Under the pieces are notes generated by a model. That model searched no databases, was not told the DNA's origin, and saw only the letters and a list, made by a program, of their open reading frames with translations. This document shows positions 1-8,769 of a stretch of DNA of 64,000 nt, one piece after another (within the stretch, counting starts at the first letter, position 1; each line of letters begins with the position of its first letter). The stretch comes from Asterias amurensis (Eukaryota; Echinodermata; Asteroidea; Forcipulatida; Asteriidae): assembly GCF_032118995.1 (NCBI RefSeq), contig NC_092656.1, positions 20,852,965-20,916,964 of the forward strand, read 5' to 3'. The position numbers and the translations under genes are program-made.

Positions 1-360
1 ACATTTGCGCTGCACACTTCAATCTTGCCGCTACCTCCCTTTCTAATTCGCGGAAATCGTGGAGGCCTACCGGACCCTCCTGATCCCGGGGTACGAATGA
101 TGTTCACATAATTTTTAAGTCATAAAAGGGTCTAAGGGAGTCTTATTCCATATAAAAAGTGGAATTATGCTTGCTCTTTTTTCACTCGGAGCCGGTGTCG
201 CATGCAATAATGTCCTCTGTGCAATACTATCCGGAGGACATTACTGCATATGCAATAATGTCCGCCGGACGTTTTTGCAAATGCAATCGTGTCCGCCCGG
301 ACGCTGCTGCAGTAAATTAAACGCCCTTGCGGAACACGTTCGCCATTTTTTTTTACAAGC
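1..360. repeat. Repeat carrying TGTCCG / TGCATATGCA motifs
   Basis: Between about 200 and 310 the sequence repeats short blocks in which TGTCCG or CGGAC alternates with TGCATATGCAA-like palindromes. The same blocks recur at 20570-20965, where the flanking sequence of 310-430 also appears in inverted order. This looks like a piece of a nonautonomous DNA transposon. No gene is supported here. Confidence 0.5.
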
Positions 361-715
361 TAAGGGTGCATGTCATGAATGACCAGGGAAATGTTCGGCC
401 GTTGGGTATTCGCTGCAATCATAAATATACCCCCTGTTTACCCTGTGTGAGTTACTTGTGATGTATACAAACTGATCTAGCCAAGAATGATTGATTCCCC
501 AAAGTCAAGGGGGCGGAAAACAGACACACTTTGATTATACACCACACTCCTTTCCCTTTCGATTTATTTATTTTACTAATTCTTACAATTATTAAGGTTT
601 AAAAATTTAATATCAACCACACCAACATGACTCGCAAAAAACCCCCCCAAAACAGCAGAATTTATGCAGATTAATACCCCCCCCCCCCCCCCCCCCCACT
701 AAACAGAGCAGTCCC

Positions 716-1108
716 CTTAAAAGGCAGTGGACACTATTGGTAGTGTCAAAGACCAGCCGTCTGAACTGCTGTATCTCAACATGCATAAAATAACAAACCT
801 GTAAAAAATTGAGCTCAATCGGTCATCATGGGAGATAATAAGGAAAGAAAGAAAAAACACCACTGTCACACGGAGTTATGGGGTATATGGGTGTGCTTTC
901 AGAAGCTTGATTTCGAGACCTCAAGTTCTAAATCTGGGGTCCCGAAATTAAATTTGATGAAAGTTACTTCTTTCTCGAAAACTACGTCACTTCAGAGGGA
1001 GCCGTTTCTCACAATGTCTTATCAACCTCTCCCCATTACTCGTAATCAAGAAAGGTTTTGTGCTAATCATTATTTTGAGTAGTTACCAACAGTGTCCACT
1101 GTCTTTAA
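716..1108 (+). mobile_element. TTAA-flanked MITE, family A, full length
   Basis: This is a short inverted-repeat element. The left end reads TTAAaaGGCAGTGGACACTA and the right end is its approximate reverse complement ending in CTTTAA. The TTAA at both ends suggests a TTAA-specific superfamily such as piggyBac or Kolobok. About 13 further copies or fragments lie in this window. The small reading frame inside is not a gene. A poly-C run lies just upstream at about 677-698. Confidence 0.8.
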
Positions 1109-1379
1109 ACAGAGCAAACAAAATGTTACATGCATTAAATACAAACCATCGAAAACCACAAAATGAATAAACAGTCATACAAAAATACACTTTCTATAAA
1201 AACACCATTAATTAAATTCTTAAATACAAAAATTTAAAAGATTACCATGCATACAGAGAACACGATGTGTTCTGGCCAGACATTATAACATGCACCAATA
1301 CACCGAAAACCAAAATGATTATAAACAGATACTTTTATAAAAACACCATTAATATAAAGCCACTAATAATATATAATTA

Positions 1380-1707
1380 AAGGTTATTTTGTCAAAGACC
1401 AGTATTCTATTAAAATACTCAAGCCTGTGAAAGTTTAGACTCAATTGGTCATGAGTTGCAAGAAAATGATGACAGAAAAACACTTGTAAAAACAGTGTGA
1501 TTTCAGAAAGGAATTAAAGGCTTCTGGCCATAAGTCTTTTATTTTAGTGAGGAATTACCTCTTTCTATAAAAAAAATACGTTACTTCAGAGGGAGTCGTT
1601 TCTCACAATGTTTTATTCTATCAACAGCTCCCCGTTGCTCGTTACCAAGTAAGATTTTATGCTAATATATATTTTGAGTAAATACCAAACGTGTACATGC
1701 CTTAAAC
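1380..1707 (+). mobile_element. Family A MITE, degraded copy
   Basis: It retains the internal landmarks GTCAAAGACCAG, CCTGTGAAA, GAGGGAGTCGTTTCTCACAATG and the right end, but the left terminus is eroded. It is more diverged than the copy at 716-1108. Confidence 0.65.
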
Positions 1708-1880
1708 TCATTAAAAATAAAGGGAGATTCTGCCCCCCATACGGCGAACTGTGTACAAACTACTTCTGATAGCGCCCTCTTTTGATACATCCTCCTTCAG
1801 CCAACGTTAATTTTCCATAGTAGGCAGCAGAATCTCCACCAGCGGACAGATTTCCCTAGGACATGTACTCAGTACACAAG

Positions 1881-2103
1881 TGGCCCTGAAGGGACATCGC
1901 ATATCGCATACGTGTGCGCACAATATATGCAAATTGTTTCACGATATTGCATACGTGTGCGCACATATTCGCGAATTGTTTCACGACATTGCATACGTGT
2001 GCGCACATATTCGCGAATTGTTTCACGACATTGCATACGTGTGCGCACATTATTATGCGAACTGTTTCACGACATTGCGATATGCGATGTCCCTTCAGGG
2101 CCA
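1881..2103. mobile_element. Inverted-repeat element with internal tandem repeats
   Basis: Terminal inverted repeats of about 28 bp begin TGGCCCTGAAGGGACATCGC and enclose four tandem units of about 50 bp. Each unit contains CATACGTGTGCGCACAT, itself palindromic around GTGCGCAC, followed by a GTTTCACGACATTG-like block. No convincing target-site duplication is visible. It is absent from the equivalent place in duplication unit 2. Confidence 0.75.
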
Positions 2104-2239
2104 CCATACATTAGTCTTAAAACATAATTGTCCGCGTTATAAATTTTAGCAGACGTTGTAGTCCAACCATGCTATGGCAATGTTTGCGGGGTCTGAGGAA
2201 TACAAATTGAGCAAGTATTGTTTGAAGCTTTGCATGGTG

Positions 2240-2400
2240 TTCAGACAAAAGAAGGTGTAAATCTCTTAGGGTGAGTGTTGGCTCTGAAAAGAGCCGGTTG
2301 GGTCTCGACGTTTCGAACAGTATACTCTGCTCGTCTTCAGGAGAAAAATTGAGCATTTTATAAAGGTAAATCAGTGACCAGACCTTATTCAAATTTAACT
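2240..2400 (-). mobile_element. Penelope-like element 3' remnant with hammerhead-like motif
   Basis: On the minus strand at 2344-2303 the sequence runs TCTC, CTGAAGA, a stem (CGAGCAG pairing with CTGTTCG), GAAAC, GTC, GAGA. TCTC and GAGA can form stem I of a hammerhead fold, and CTGAAGA and GAAA are the catalytic boxes. A small hairpin (GGCTCT / AGAGCC) follows. Penelope-like retroelements are known to carry hammerhead motifs in their terminal repeats. One extra base lies between the CUGANGA box and stem II, so activity is uncertain. Confidence 0.55.
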
Positions 2401-2624
2401 CTCAAAATGGCTAATTACCCAATTTCAAATGGACCGATAGCCTGTACCAAATACCTAGTCTGAACCTTAGTAGTTGTCAACGGGCCCTTTTCGAAACCAC
2501 GACTTCGGCTGCAGATTCGGCTCAGGCTAGCTTGGCCCTGCAGTTGTTCACAACATTGCGCTTGAGACGAGAGAACGGAGCCTGAATCCGAAGCCATGGA
2601 TTCGAAAAAGGGCCTAAAAGCTTG

Positions 2625-3587
2625 TTAGTTGCATACCATAAGCACGCCTACTACAGCTACCAGCACAGCTATACCCAAACAGACGAAGAGCGTTTGGGAA
2701 CCATTTTTAGTGGTTTGATTGGTAGGTTTTCTAGTCTTCATCGGCTCACGCACCCTGTCCCAAACAGTAGCGATTGCGTCCCGTGCACCGGCCCACTTTC
2801 CAGGGCCAACCAGTCGGTAGTGGAACGATACGGCCGGACCGAAAACACATCGAAGGCTCATCTCTGGATCTGTGAAAAACATCTTCAAGAAATTTGGTCT
2901 GGCGCCAATTTCAGTCGCAATTTTGTCCATGTACAGTACTGGGTGGACATGACGATGATGATTAGCGAAGTTTGCCGCCATTTCTTCATCCGCCATTTTG
3001 ACTTCTGCTGCAAGTTCTGACTGTGACGGGAGCTTTGCTAACCCTTTAAAGATCCTCGCCGCCCAGCGAGCCTGCAGTTCGGAGCATGGACCAACCGCGC
3101 TGAGGGGTTTGATGTGGCCGTTGACTGAGAGCGTGCTGTGCTTCAGGCCCAGGGGGAAGACGAGCTTGTACAAGGGGACGTGTTGATCCAGGACCTGTAA
3201 TGCAGGGCAGTCGGTCTTGAACGGGAAATCGAAGCGATACCCGGTAGCAAAGATGACGAAATCGATGTTGTCCTCGCGCGAACCGTCTACAAATTCTACC
3301 CCTGTTTTGGTAAACCTCGCCAGGTCCCCTTTGATGACTACAGAACCGTTCAAGATACAGCCTGGTATGTCTTCATTCAGCAGTAACTCACTGGCCAAGA
3401 TTCCGAAGGAGGGTTTCAAAGGCTTTTGAACCATCTCGTATCGCTCCTCGAACGATTTCTCGAAGGATCTTATGACCATGCTCAAAGGACGGAGGAAGCG
3501 TCTTCGCATAACCGCTAACTCAATTGGATACCCTTTGGGTCCACGACGAGATGATAACCACATCCCATGTCTTGCGCTCAAGAAAAC
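2625..3587 (-). CDS. FMO copy 1, coding exon 2
   Basis: It encodes residues 213-532. The exon opens with VFLSARHGMW, matching the FMO segment after the NADPH site, contains IFATGYRFDF, and ends in a hydrophobic helix and TAA. There is no in-frame ATG at its 5' edge, so it is an internal acceptor exon (tttag|GTT) and not a separate gene. Confidence 0.93.
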   Translation of the reverse strand, partial: VFLSARHGMWLSSRRGPKGYPIELAVMRRRFLRPLSMVIRSFEKSFEERYEMVQKPLKPSFGILASELLLNEDIPGCILNGSVVIKGDLARFTKTGVEFVDGSREDNIDFVIFATGYRFDFPFKTDCPALQVLDQHVPLYKLVFPLGLKHSTLSVNGHIKPLSAVGPCSELQARWAARIFKGLAKLPSQSELAAEVKMADEEMAANFANHHRHVHPVLYMDKIATEIGARPNFLKMFFTDPEMSLRCVFGPAVSFHYRLVGPGKWAGARDAIATVWDRVREPMKTRKPTNQTTKNGSQTLFVCLGIAVLVAVVGVLMVCN

Positions 3588-4863
3588 CTAAAGAAATGAG
3601 AAATTTTGATATATTGTTGACAAAAATTCTCGTGAAGAAAACGATAAAGTCAGTTATTAAGCAAAGGGTTAATTATCTCTAGCGGTTTGCAGCTGTTGAC
3701 CAGGACAATAAATCAGGGATGAAGCCACCATAGGTTTTACCTGTTTCGTAATAATAATTAATGGAGTTCATGGATTGTTAATTTTCTAGGTATCGTGATT
3801 TATGGACAATAATGTAAAGAAATTTGACAATAAAAGTTTCAGCTAAATACAGTGTCTTGCTGAGAAAAATAATGAAGAAGATTCCACGTTAATATTTTTC
3901 ACAAACCGTCGAACTTGCATGGAGGAAAAAAATGGTCGAATCCATCAAGTTTAATGCTGAGGTGACAGTGGGTACCAACCGCATCTCTGGCCGTAGCATT
4001 TACGAACAGACACCAGCCAAAGATCTGAGAAACGATTTATGCATGAAGCGCTTCCCAGAGGGAGTTTTTTTTAAACCACATCAGTTGGAAGGGAATCTTT
4101 TCTCAAGACAGTTTATACTGTCAACAGCAGGTGTAAAGCTTCTCACCAAGTTACTTTTTTATGGTCATGTTTGGATCATTTCCCAATCTTTGACCCTACT
4201 TTTTCTTTGTATGGCGTCCTGACTCACCTGTGAAGCTACACGGCTTGTTTCTGTAGCAGCATCACCTGCTGAATTACCAATACCCACGACGACACCTCGT
4301 TTGCCTTCAAACTCCGTCGCGGTCCTAAAACCATTAGTGTGTGAAATCTTCCCCTGGAACTCGTCCATACCCGGAACGTCTGGAGTGAACGGGTTGTTGA
4401 ACATCCCAGTACAAATCATGACGGCATCAAACTCTTGGCTAGTCTCCATCTCATTCTTGTGTTTGGTGGTGACCACCCACCGCCCACTGATGTCGTAGTC
4501 AGGAGCCTGTTCAAGGCGTGTCACGCTGGTCGACAGACGGATGCATTTCTTCAGGCCAAACTCATCAGCGTACATGTTGAGGTACTTATTCATGTAGGAG
4601 TGGTGCATATAATTCGGCCATTCTTTTGGGAACGGGAAATCGCTGAATGCATAAGCTTCTTTGCTGGTATTGGTGACTGTCGTCGAGTAGACGGAAGCTG
4701 ACTGGTACTCGGCATCAGTATCTCGATAGGTCCACAGTCCTCCGATGGAATCAAATCTCTCGAAGCAAGTTGGTTGAAGGCCTTCGTCAAGGGAGCATTT
4801 GATCGCTGTTAGGCCGGTGACTCCTGCGCCGAGAATGGCAACTGTTTTGCAACTTTCGGACAT
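2625..4863 (-). CDS. Flavin-containing monooxygenase, copy 1 (two coding exons)
   Basis: The coding sequence is complement(join(2625..3587,4228..4863)), giving 532 residues, the usual FMO length. FMOs use FAD, NADPH and oxygen to oxygenate nucleophilic N or S atoms, normally on the ER membrane. Visible motifs are FAD-binding GAGVTG (12-17), GIGNSAG NADPH-type motif (194-200), an FMO signature-like FQGKISHTNGF (169-179), an ATGY motif (326-329), and a hydrophobic C-terminal anchor in the last 26 residues. The intron is phase 0 with a gtgagt donor and tag acceptor. An acceptor (tttcag) directly abuts the ATG, so a noncoding exon must lie upstream. The substrate cannot be predicted. Copy 2 is at 18546-20340. 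Confidence 0.93.
3588..4227 (-). other. FMO copy 1 coding intron (640 bp)
   Basis: It has a GT-AG intron structure. It is 444 bp longer than the equivalent intron of copy 2 (19509-19704). The extra middle segment, about 3615-4060, has no counterpart there and shows no recognisable element. The small plus-strand reading frame inside it is not supported as a gene. Confidence 0.85.
4228..4863 (-). CDS. FMO copy 1, coding exon 1
   Basis: It encodes residues 1-212: the FAD-binding Rossmann fold, the FMO signature region and the NADPH-binding glycine motif. It starts at the ATG immediately after a splice acceptor and ends at CAG|gtgagt in phase 0. Confidence 0.93.
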
Positions 4864-5191
4864 CTGAAATTACATGAATGGTAACACTATAGAGAAGTGT
4901 GCTTCTTTATGGTTGTCCAAACTGCATTGTGTTGCAAATGTTTTAAAATAGTTTTGTTATTCCGAGTTCGCAGTTTTATGGACTATCGTACTGAACCTTG
5001 TGTATAAATAGTCACTATTTTGTATTCATTCCTTTTGTATCATTTCAATCCGTCTGATATGTTTGTTTATTGTTCTATTAGAACAATTTAAATTTCCAGT
5101 GCTTTTGCCTGGACTGTTTGTCAATCAAGGTCTCAGTTTACTTCTATTGTATTGTCACCCCTGTATCGTGCAATGGAAGCGTTTGCTCCTG

Positions 5192-5390
5192 TAGCCTTGC
5201 TCAAGGCAGTCGCATTATTCGCTCCGAAAAGACGCAGCTGTAAACCCACCCGCCGTATACCCTGTGCATGGTGTGTGCGATCACACCGAATGACCCACCC
5301 GTATACACACTGTCACATCGCACGAATACTGTTCACACAAGTCATCGCACTCGTACACCACTAACCGCATGCGGAGGCCGTAAGGCCGAC
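5192..5390 (+). mobile_element. Half copy of a TAGCC-type Mutator-like MITE
   Basis: It matches one arm of the complete element at 6270-6625: left terminus TAGCCTTGCTCAAGGC and a centre ending in GCATGCGGAGGCCGT. The second arm is missing, so this is a solo arm or deletion product. Confidence 0.65.
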
Positions 5391-5857
5391 AGCCTTGTCG
5401 GATCTGTATCTTCCCGTTTTAATGTGTTGTATTGAAAAAATTCCAATAGTGGACGAAATTGGGGGGGCTCGAGGATATGCTAGTATGCAGCTCATGAATA
5501 TGTATATCGTTCGTCAGACCTATCAGACAACACAGGATGTGAGGCAAATGAATTATTCATTTTGACGTCCAATCACGCACTTCCCTTATCACGACCTTTG
5601 GACCCTATCATGCGTCCCTAGTATTGCATAGAGGACATATTTGCGTGCGACACCGGCAGGCATCAGAATTCACCGCCAAGATAGACTTCATTTCAAGTCT
5701 TGGATCGCGGTTGTTCTTTTGCATCTCAGCCACGAAAAACGTCCTCGCCCCCTTGTACGTAGGCTATTAAAATGACTGAGGTTGATACATACAAGAGGGC
5801 GCTAAAAAGTCAGGACGACTGAAAGCCACGATAAAAGACTTGGAACAAAGTCTAGAC

Positions 5858-6221
5858 TTAAAGACCTGGACACTATTGGTAATTGTCAGACCAGTCGTCT
5901 CACTTGGTGTAATCTCAACATGTGCATATAACAAACCTGTGAAAATTTGAGCTCAATTGGTCGTCGAAGTTGCGAGATAATAGAGAAAGAAAAAACATCA
6001 TTGTCACACGAAGATGTGTGCTTTCAAATGCTTGATTTCAAGACCTCAAATTCTAAATTTTAGGTCTCGAAATCAAATTCCTGGAAAATAACTTCTTTCT
6101 CAAAAACTACGTCACTTCAGAGGGAGCCGTTTCTCATAATGTTTTGTACTATCAAACGCTCCCCATTAGTCATTACCAAGTAAGGTTTTGAGTAATTACC
6201 GATAGTGTCAACTGCCTTTAA
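5858..6221 (+). mobile_element. Family A MITE
   Basis: It is a near-complete copy, with TTAAAGacCTGGACACTATT on the left and a CTGCCTTTAA right end. It is absent from duplication unit 2. Confidence 0.75.
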
Positions 6222-6269
6222 GACATTTCATGAGCTACATGAGGAATTTTGAGAAAACAGTAAAACAAT

Positions 6270-6625
6270 TAGCCTTGCTCAAGGCAGTCGAATTATTCAC
6301 TCCGAAAAAAGACCGCCGCTGTATAAAAACCCACCTGTATTCACTGTGCGTAAAACCCGCCCGTATTCACTGTGCGTAACATCGCACGACACGATGCCCC
6401 CGTACACTATCCGCATGCGGAGGCCGTCAGGCCTGACGGCCTCCGCATGCGGTTAGTGGTGTACGAGTGCGATGACTTGTGTGAACAGTATTCGTGCGAT
6501 GTGACAGTGTGTATACGGGTGGGTCATTCGGTGTGATCGCACACACCATGCACAGGGTATACGGCGGGTGGGTTTACAGCTGCGTCTTTTTGGAGCGAAT
6601 AATGCGACTGCCTTGAGCAAGGCTA
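6270..6625. mobile_element. Mutator-like MITE with palindromic core, 9-bp target duplication
   Basis: Termini are TAGCCTTGCTCAAGGC and its reverse complement. The exact 9-bp direct repeat taaaacaat flanks both sides (6261-6269 and 6626-6634), the length typical of Mutator-like elements. The centre (about 6410-6452) is a perfect palindrome around CCGTCAGG/CCTGACGG. A second complete copy is at 22030-22365. Confidence 0.8.
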
Positions 6626-6644
6626 TAAAACAATATCAATTCTC

Positions 6645-6865
6645 GTTAACGAGAATTACGGATTTATTTTTAAACACATGTCATGACACGGCGAAACGCG
6701 CGGATACGAGGGTGAGTTTTCCCGTTATTTTCTCCTGACTCCGATGACCGATTAAGCCCAAATTTTCACAGGTTTGTTTTTTGATATATAAGTTGTGATA
6801 CACGAAGTGTGGGCCTTTGACAATACTGTTTACCGAAAGGGTCCAATGGCTTTAAGTTGTAGTTT
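6645..6865 (+). repeat. Dispersed repeat related to a foldback segment
   Basis: The block from TTACGGATTTATTT through GACACGGCGAAACGCGCG to GGTCCAATGGCTTTAAG recurs at 10420-10616 and, inverted, at 12565-12765. Its right end also occurs at 20968-21003. It is a repeat of unknown class, and some internal sequence resembles the family A MITE. Confidence 0.55.
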
Positions 6866-7333
6866 GTATCGTCGAATTAGTCATTACTCCACCGTTATAG
6901 ACAGCTAGTCAGGAAGGTTTTTATTATAGCAATATTACAAATATTAACATCGCAAACAACTCGCATGGCTTACTATATGAGTCTATCGTAGAATTTTATT
7001 TTGTTGTTTGTCATTTTCATAATTGTCTTGCACTGTCATGTTTTATTGTTTTGAGTGAACTAGTATGCCAAAGGTCTGGAGCATTTAATCAAAGAAAAAC
7101 AAAACGGACAGATACAACTTTATACTCCCCAAAATAAGAAAATGATCAGATTGCATGTGTATTCCTAATTAGGGATTATTCTTGATGTGCTGGGGCGTCA
7201 AACCACTCTGGATTTTCGTCGATTTCTCAAAAACGCGACCACCTTTTGAAATTGTTCTCGTGACTTGTTTTATTTTATACATCTACGTTTATGTAGGATA
7301 AACTAAAACAATCGGAAGGTTAAAAACAAGTTA

Positions 7334-7698
7334 AATTTACTCACAAATAATTATTAGCATAAAACCTTACCTGGTAAGGAGTAATGGGGAGAGGTTGATA
7401 GTATAAAACATTCGGAGAAACGGCTCCCACTAAGTGACTTAGTTTTCGAAAAGGAAGTAATTTTCCACGAATTTGATTTCGATACCTCAAATCGAGACCT
7501 CAGATTTAGAATTTGAGGTCTCGAAATCAAGCTTCTGGAAGCACACAATTTCGTGTGACACGGGTGTTTTTTCTTCTCTCGCAACTTCGACGACCGATTG
7601 AGCTCAAATTTTCACAAGTTTGTTATTTTATGCATATGTTGAAATACACCAAGTGAGAAGACATGTTTGACAATTACCAATAGTGTCCACCGCCTTTA
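7334..7698 (-). mobile_element. Family A MITE, inverted orientation
   Basis: The right terminus (ACCAATAGTGTCCACCGCCTTTAA) is intact, while the other end is abbreviated near 7334. The short minus-strand reading frame over it is repeat-derived. Confidence 0.75.
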
Positions 7699-8330
7699 AA
7701 CAACAAGGGACTGGCGAATAACAAATGGAAAATGTACAAAACAGTTTTATCATTTCGTTCGTTCGTTAGTTGCGCCACCTGGACCGAGGTGTGTTCAAGC
7801 AGGGTGATGCTGCGCGAGCTAAATAATGTGATATGCGGTGGTGCTTGGTACGTTCATAGAGTAACGACAGAGTAGGCACTACTAGTACATATTTCCTTAA
7901 TTAATTGTTCATAACCCGTAGTGTAACCTGGCCCGTTCAGAAAACATATCATTGTTCAGTAAAAAAGTGGAGCAAAGAATTAGAGTAAGGTTTCCTGAAA
8001 AAAATATCGGGAAAATTAAAACCACTTAATTTTAAAGTTTTTTTTGTTTTGTTTTTGTGTTTTTTACAAACAATGGGGTGGAGTGTTATAACATAATATT
8101 TATTATATTTTGTAACAATAACTATACACGTTTTATTTTGTGAACAAAAAGATACATCGAACGCTGTTGAATGCTCCCAACATTTTCGTATTGTACCCCT
8201 TTAATGACCTCGAAAAGCTTTAAACAAGGGTGAGACGTGACAACCTTGCATCAACTTAAAGCTGATTAAAAAATGCCACAAAAGTGCCCGCACAAAATAT
8301 GCCTTCCTCCGAAATCACATCAACACTTAC

Positions 8331-8437
8331 GTTTCACTGCAATGGTGTCTCCTCGTAGGCTCAGAATCGCTAAATAACACTCAGAATTTACTCTGGAAAA
8401 TGGTGGAAAAGCTCTCGTGCAGGAATTTATTATTCTC
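8331..8437 (-). promoter_or_regulatory. Likely noncoding first exon of FMO copy 1
   Basis: On the minus strand a strong donor, CAGTGAAAC|GTAAGTG, lies at 8331/8330 about 3.5 kb upstream of the FMO start codon, which is preceded directly by an acceptor. The segment is conserved, with the same donor, at 23291 upstream of copy 2. The exact 5' end is estimated from the TATA-like box. The small reading frames across it are interrupted and not conserved in frame between copies. Confidence 0.55.
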
Positions 8438-8460
8438 TTCAATACCCAGTCCAGCCAGCA

Positions 8461-8470
8461 GCTTATAAAG
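8461..8470 (-). promoter_or_regulatory. TATA-like box upstream of FMO copy 1
   Basis: CTTTATAAGC on the minus strand lies about 30 bp before the proposed start of the noncoding exon. The equivalent box TTTTATAAGC is at 23421-23430 in unit 2. Confidence 0.45.
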
Positions 8471-8682
8471 CAGGCGTTGCCTCCGCAATCTGTACGCGGA
8501 CGCCCAAACTGCGCCCAAAACTGTATACCATAAACTTGATCTGTAAAAGTTATGCGCAAAACAGCCCAATTGGACTATAACGTGCGCACAATTTATTGAC
8601 CTCTTAGTACACGAACTTTCTTAATTTGTACTGTTGGTGTAACAAGCAAAGCAAGTGCGGGTGGGTGTCTGGACGACTAAAC

Positions 8683-8750
8683 TTAAAGACACTGGACAGT
8701 ATCAGTTATAGTCAAAGACCAGACTTCTCACTTGGTGTAATCTTTACACT
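8683..8750 (+). mobile_element. Family A MITE, truncated left end
   Basis: Only the left terminus (TTAAAGACACTGGACAGTAT) and GTCAAAGACCAG remain. The copy breaks off near the outer edge of the large palindrome, probably cut by its arrival. Confidence 0.65.
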
Positions 8751-8769
8751 GCTGTTATGACTCCGGCCG

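Larger units (their letters stand above)
4864..8330 (-). other. Proposed 5' UTR intron of FMO copy 1
   Basis: This interval lies between the acceptor directly before the FMO ATG and a GTAAGTG donor at 8330-8324. Apart from the mobile elements listed separately (half MITE, family A MITEs, TAGCC element), stretches such as 6815-7270 and 7700-7890 are conserved with unit 2 but show no coding potential. It is inferred, with no transcript evidence. Confidence 0.5.
361..8609. repeat. Segmental duplication, unit 1
   Basis: Non-transposon sequence in this interval matches 17861-23559 in the same order and orientation: 361-600 with 17861-18100, 2260-5180 with 18190-20460, 6815-7270 with 20965-21440, and 7960-8609 with 22930-23559. 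It contains one complete FMO gene. Unit 1 is about 2.5 kb longer because it carries more transposon insertions, for example at 716-1108, 1881-2103, 5858-6221 and 7334-7698. Confidence 0.9.

Noticed and set aside
2622..3020. 132-residue plus-strand reading frame (and its copy at 18543)
   Set aside because: It is the antisense shadow of FMO exon 2, which has the real motifs.
8320..8569. Short minus-strand reading frames conserved in both duplication units
   Set aside because: The frame differs between copies by indels and runs through a splice donor. Conservation is better explained by a promoter and noncoding first exon.
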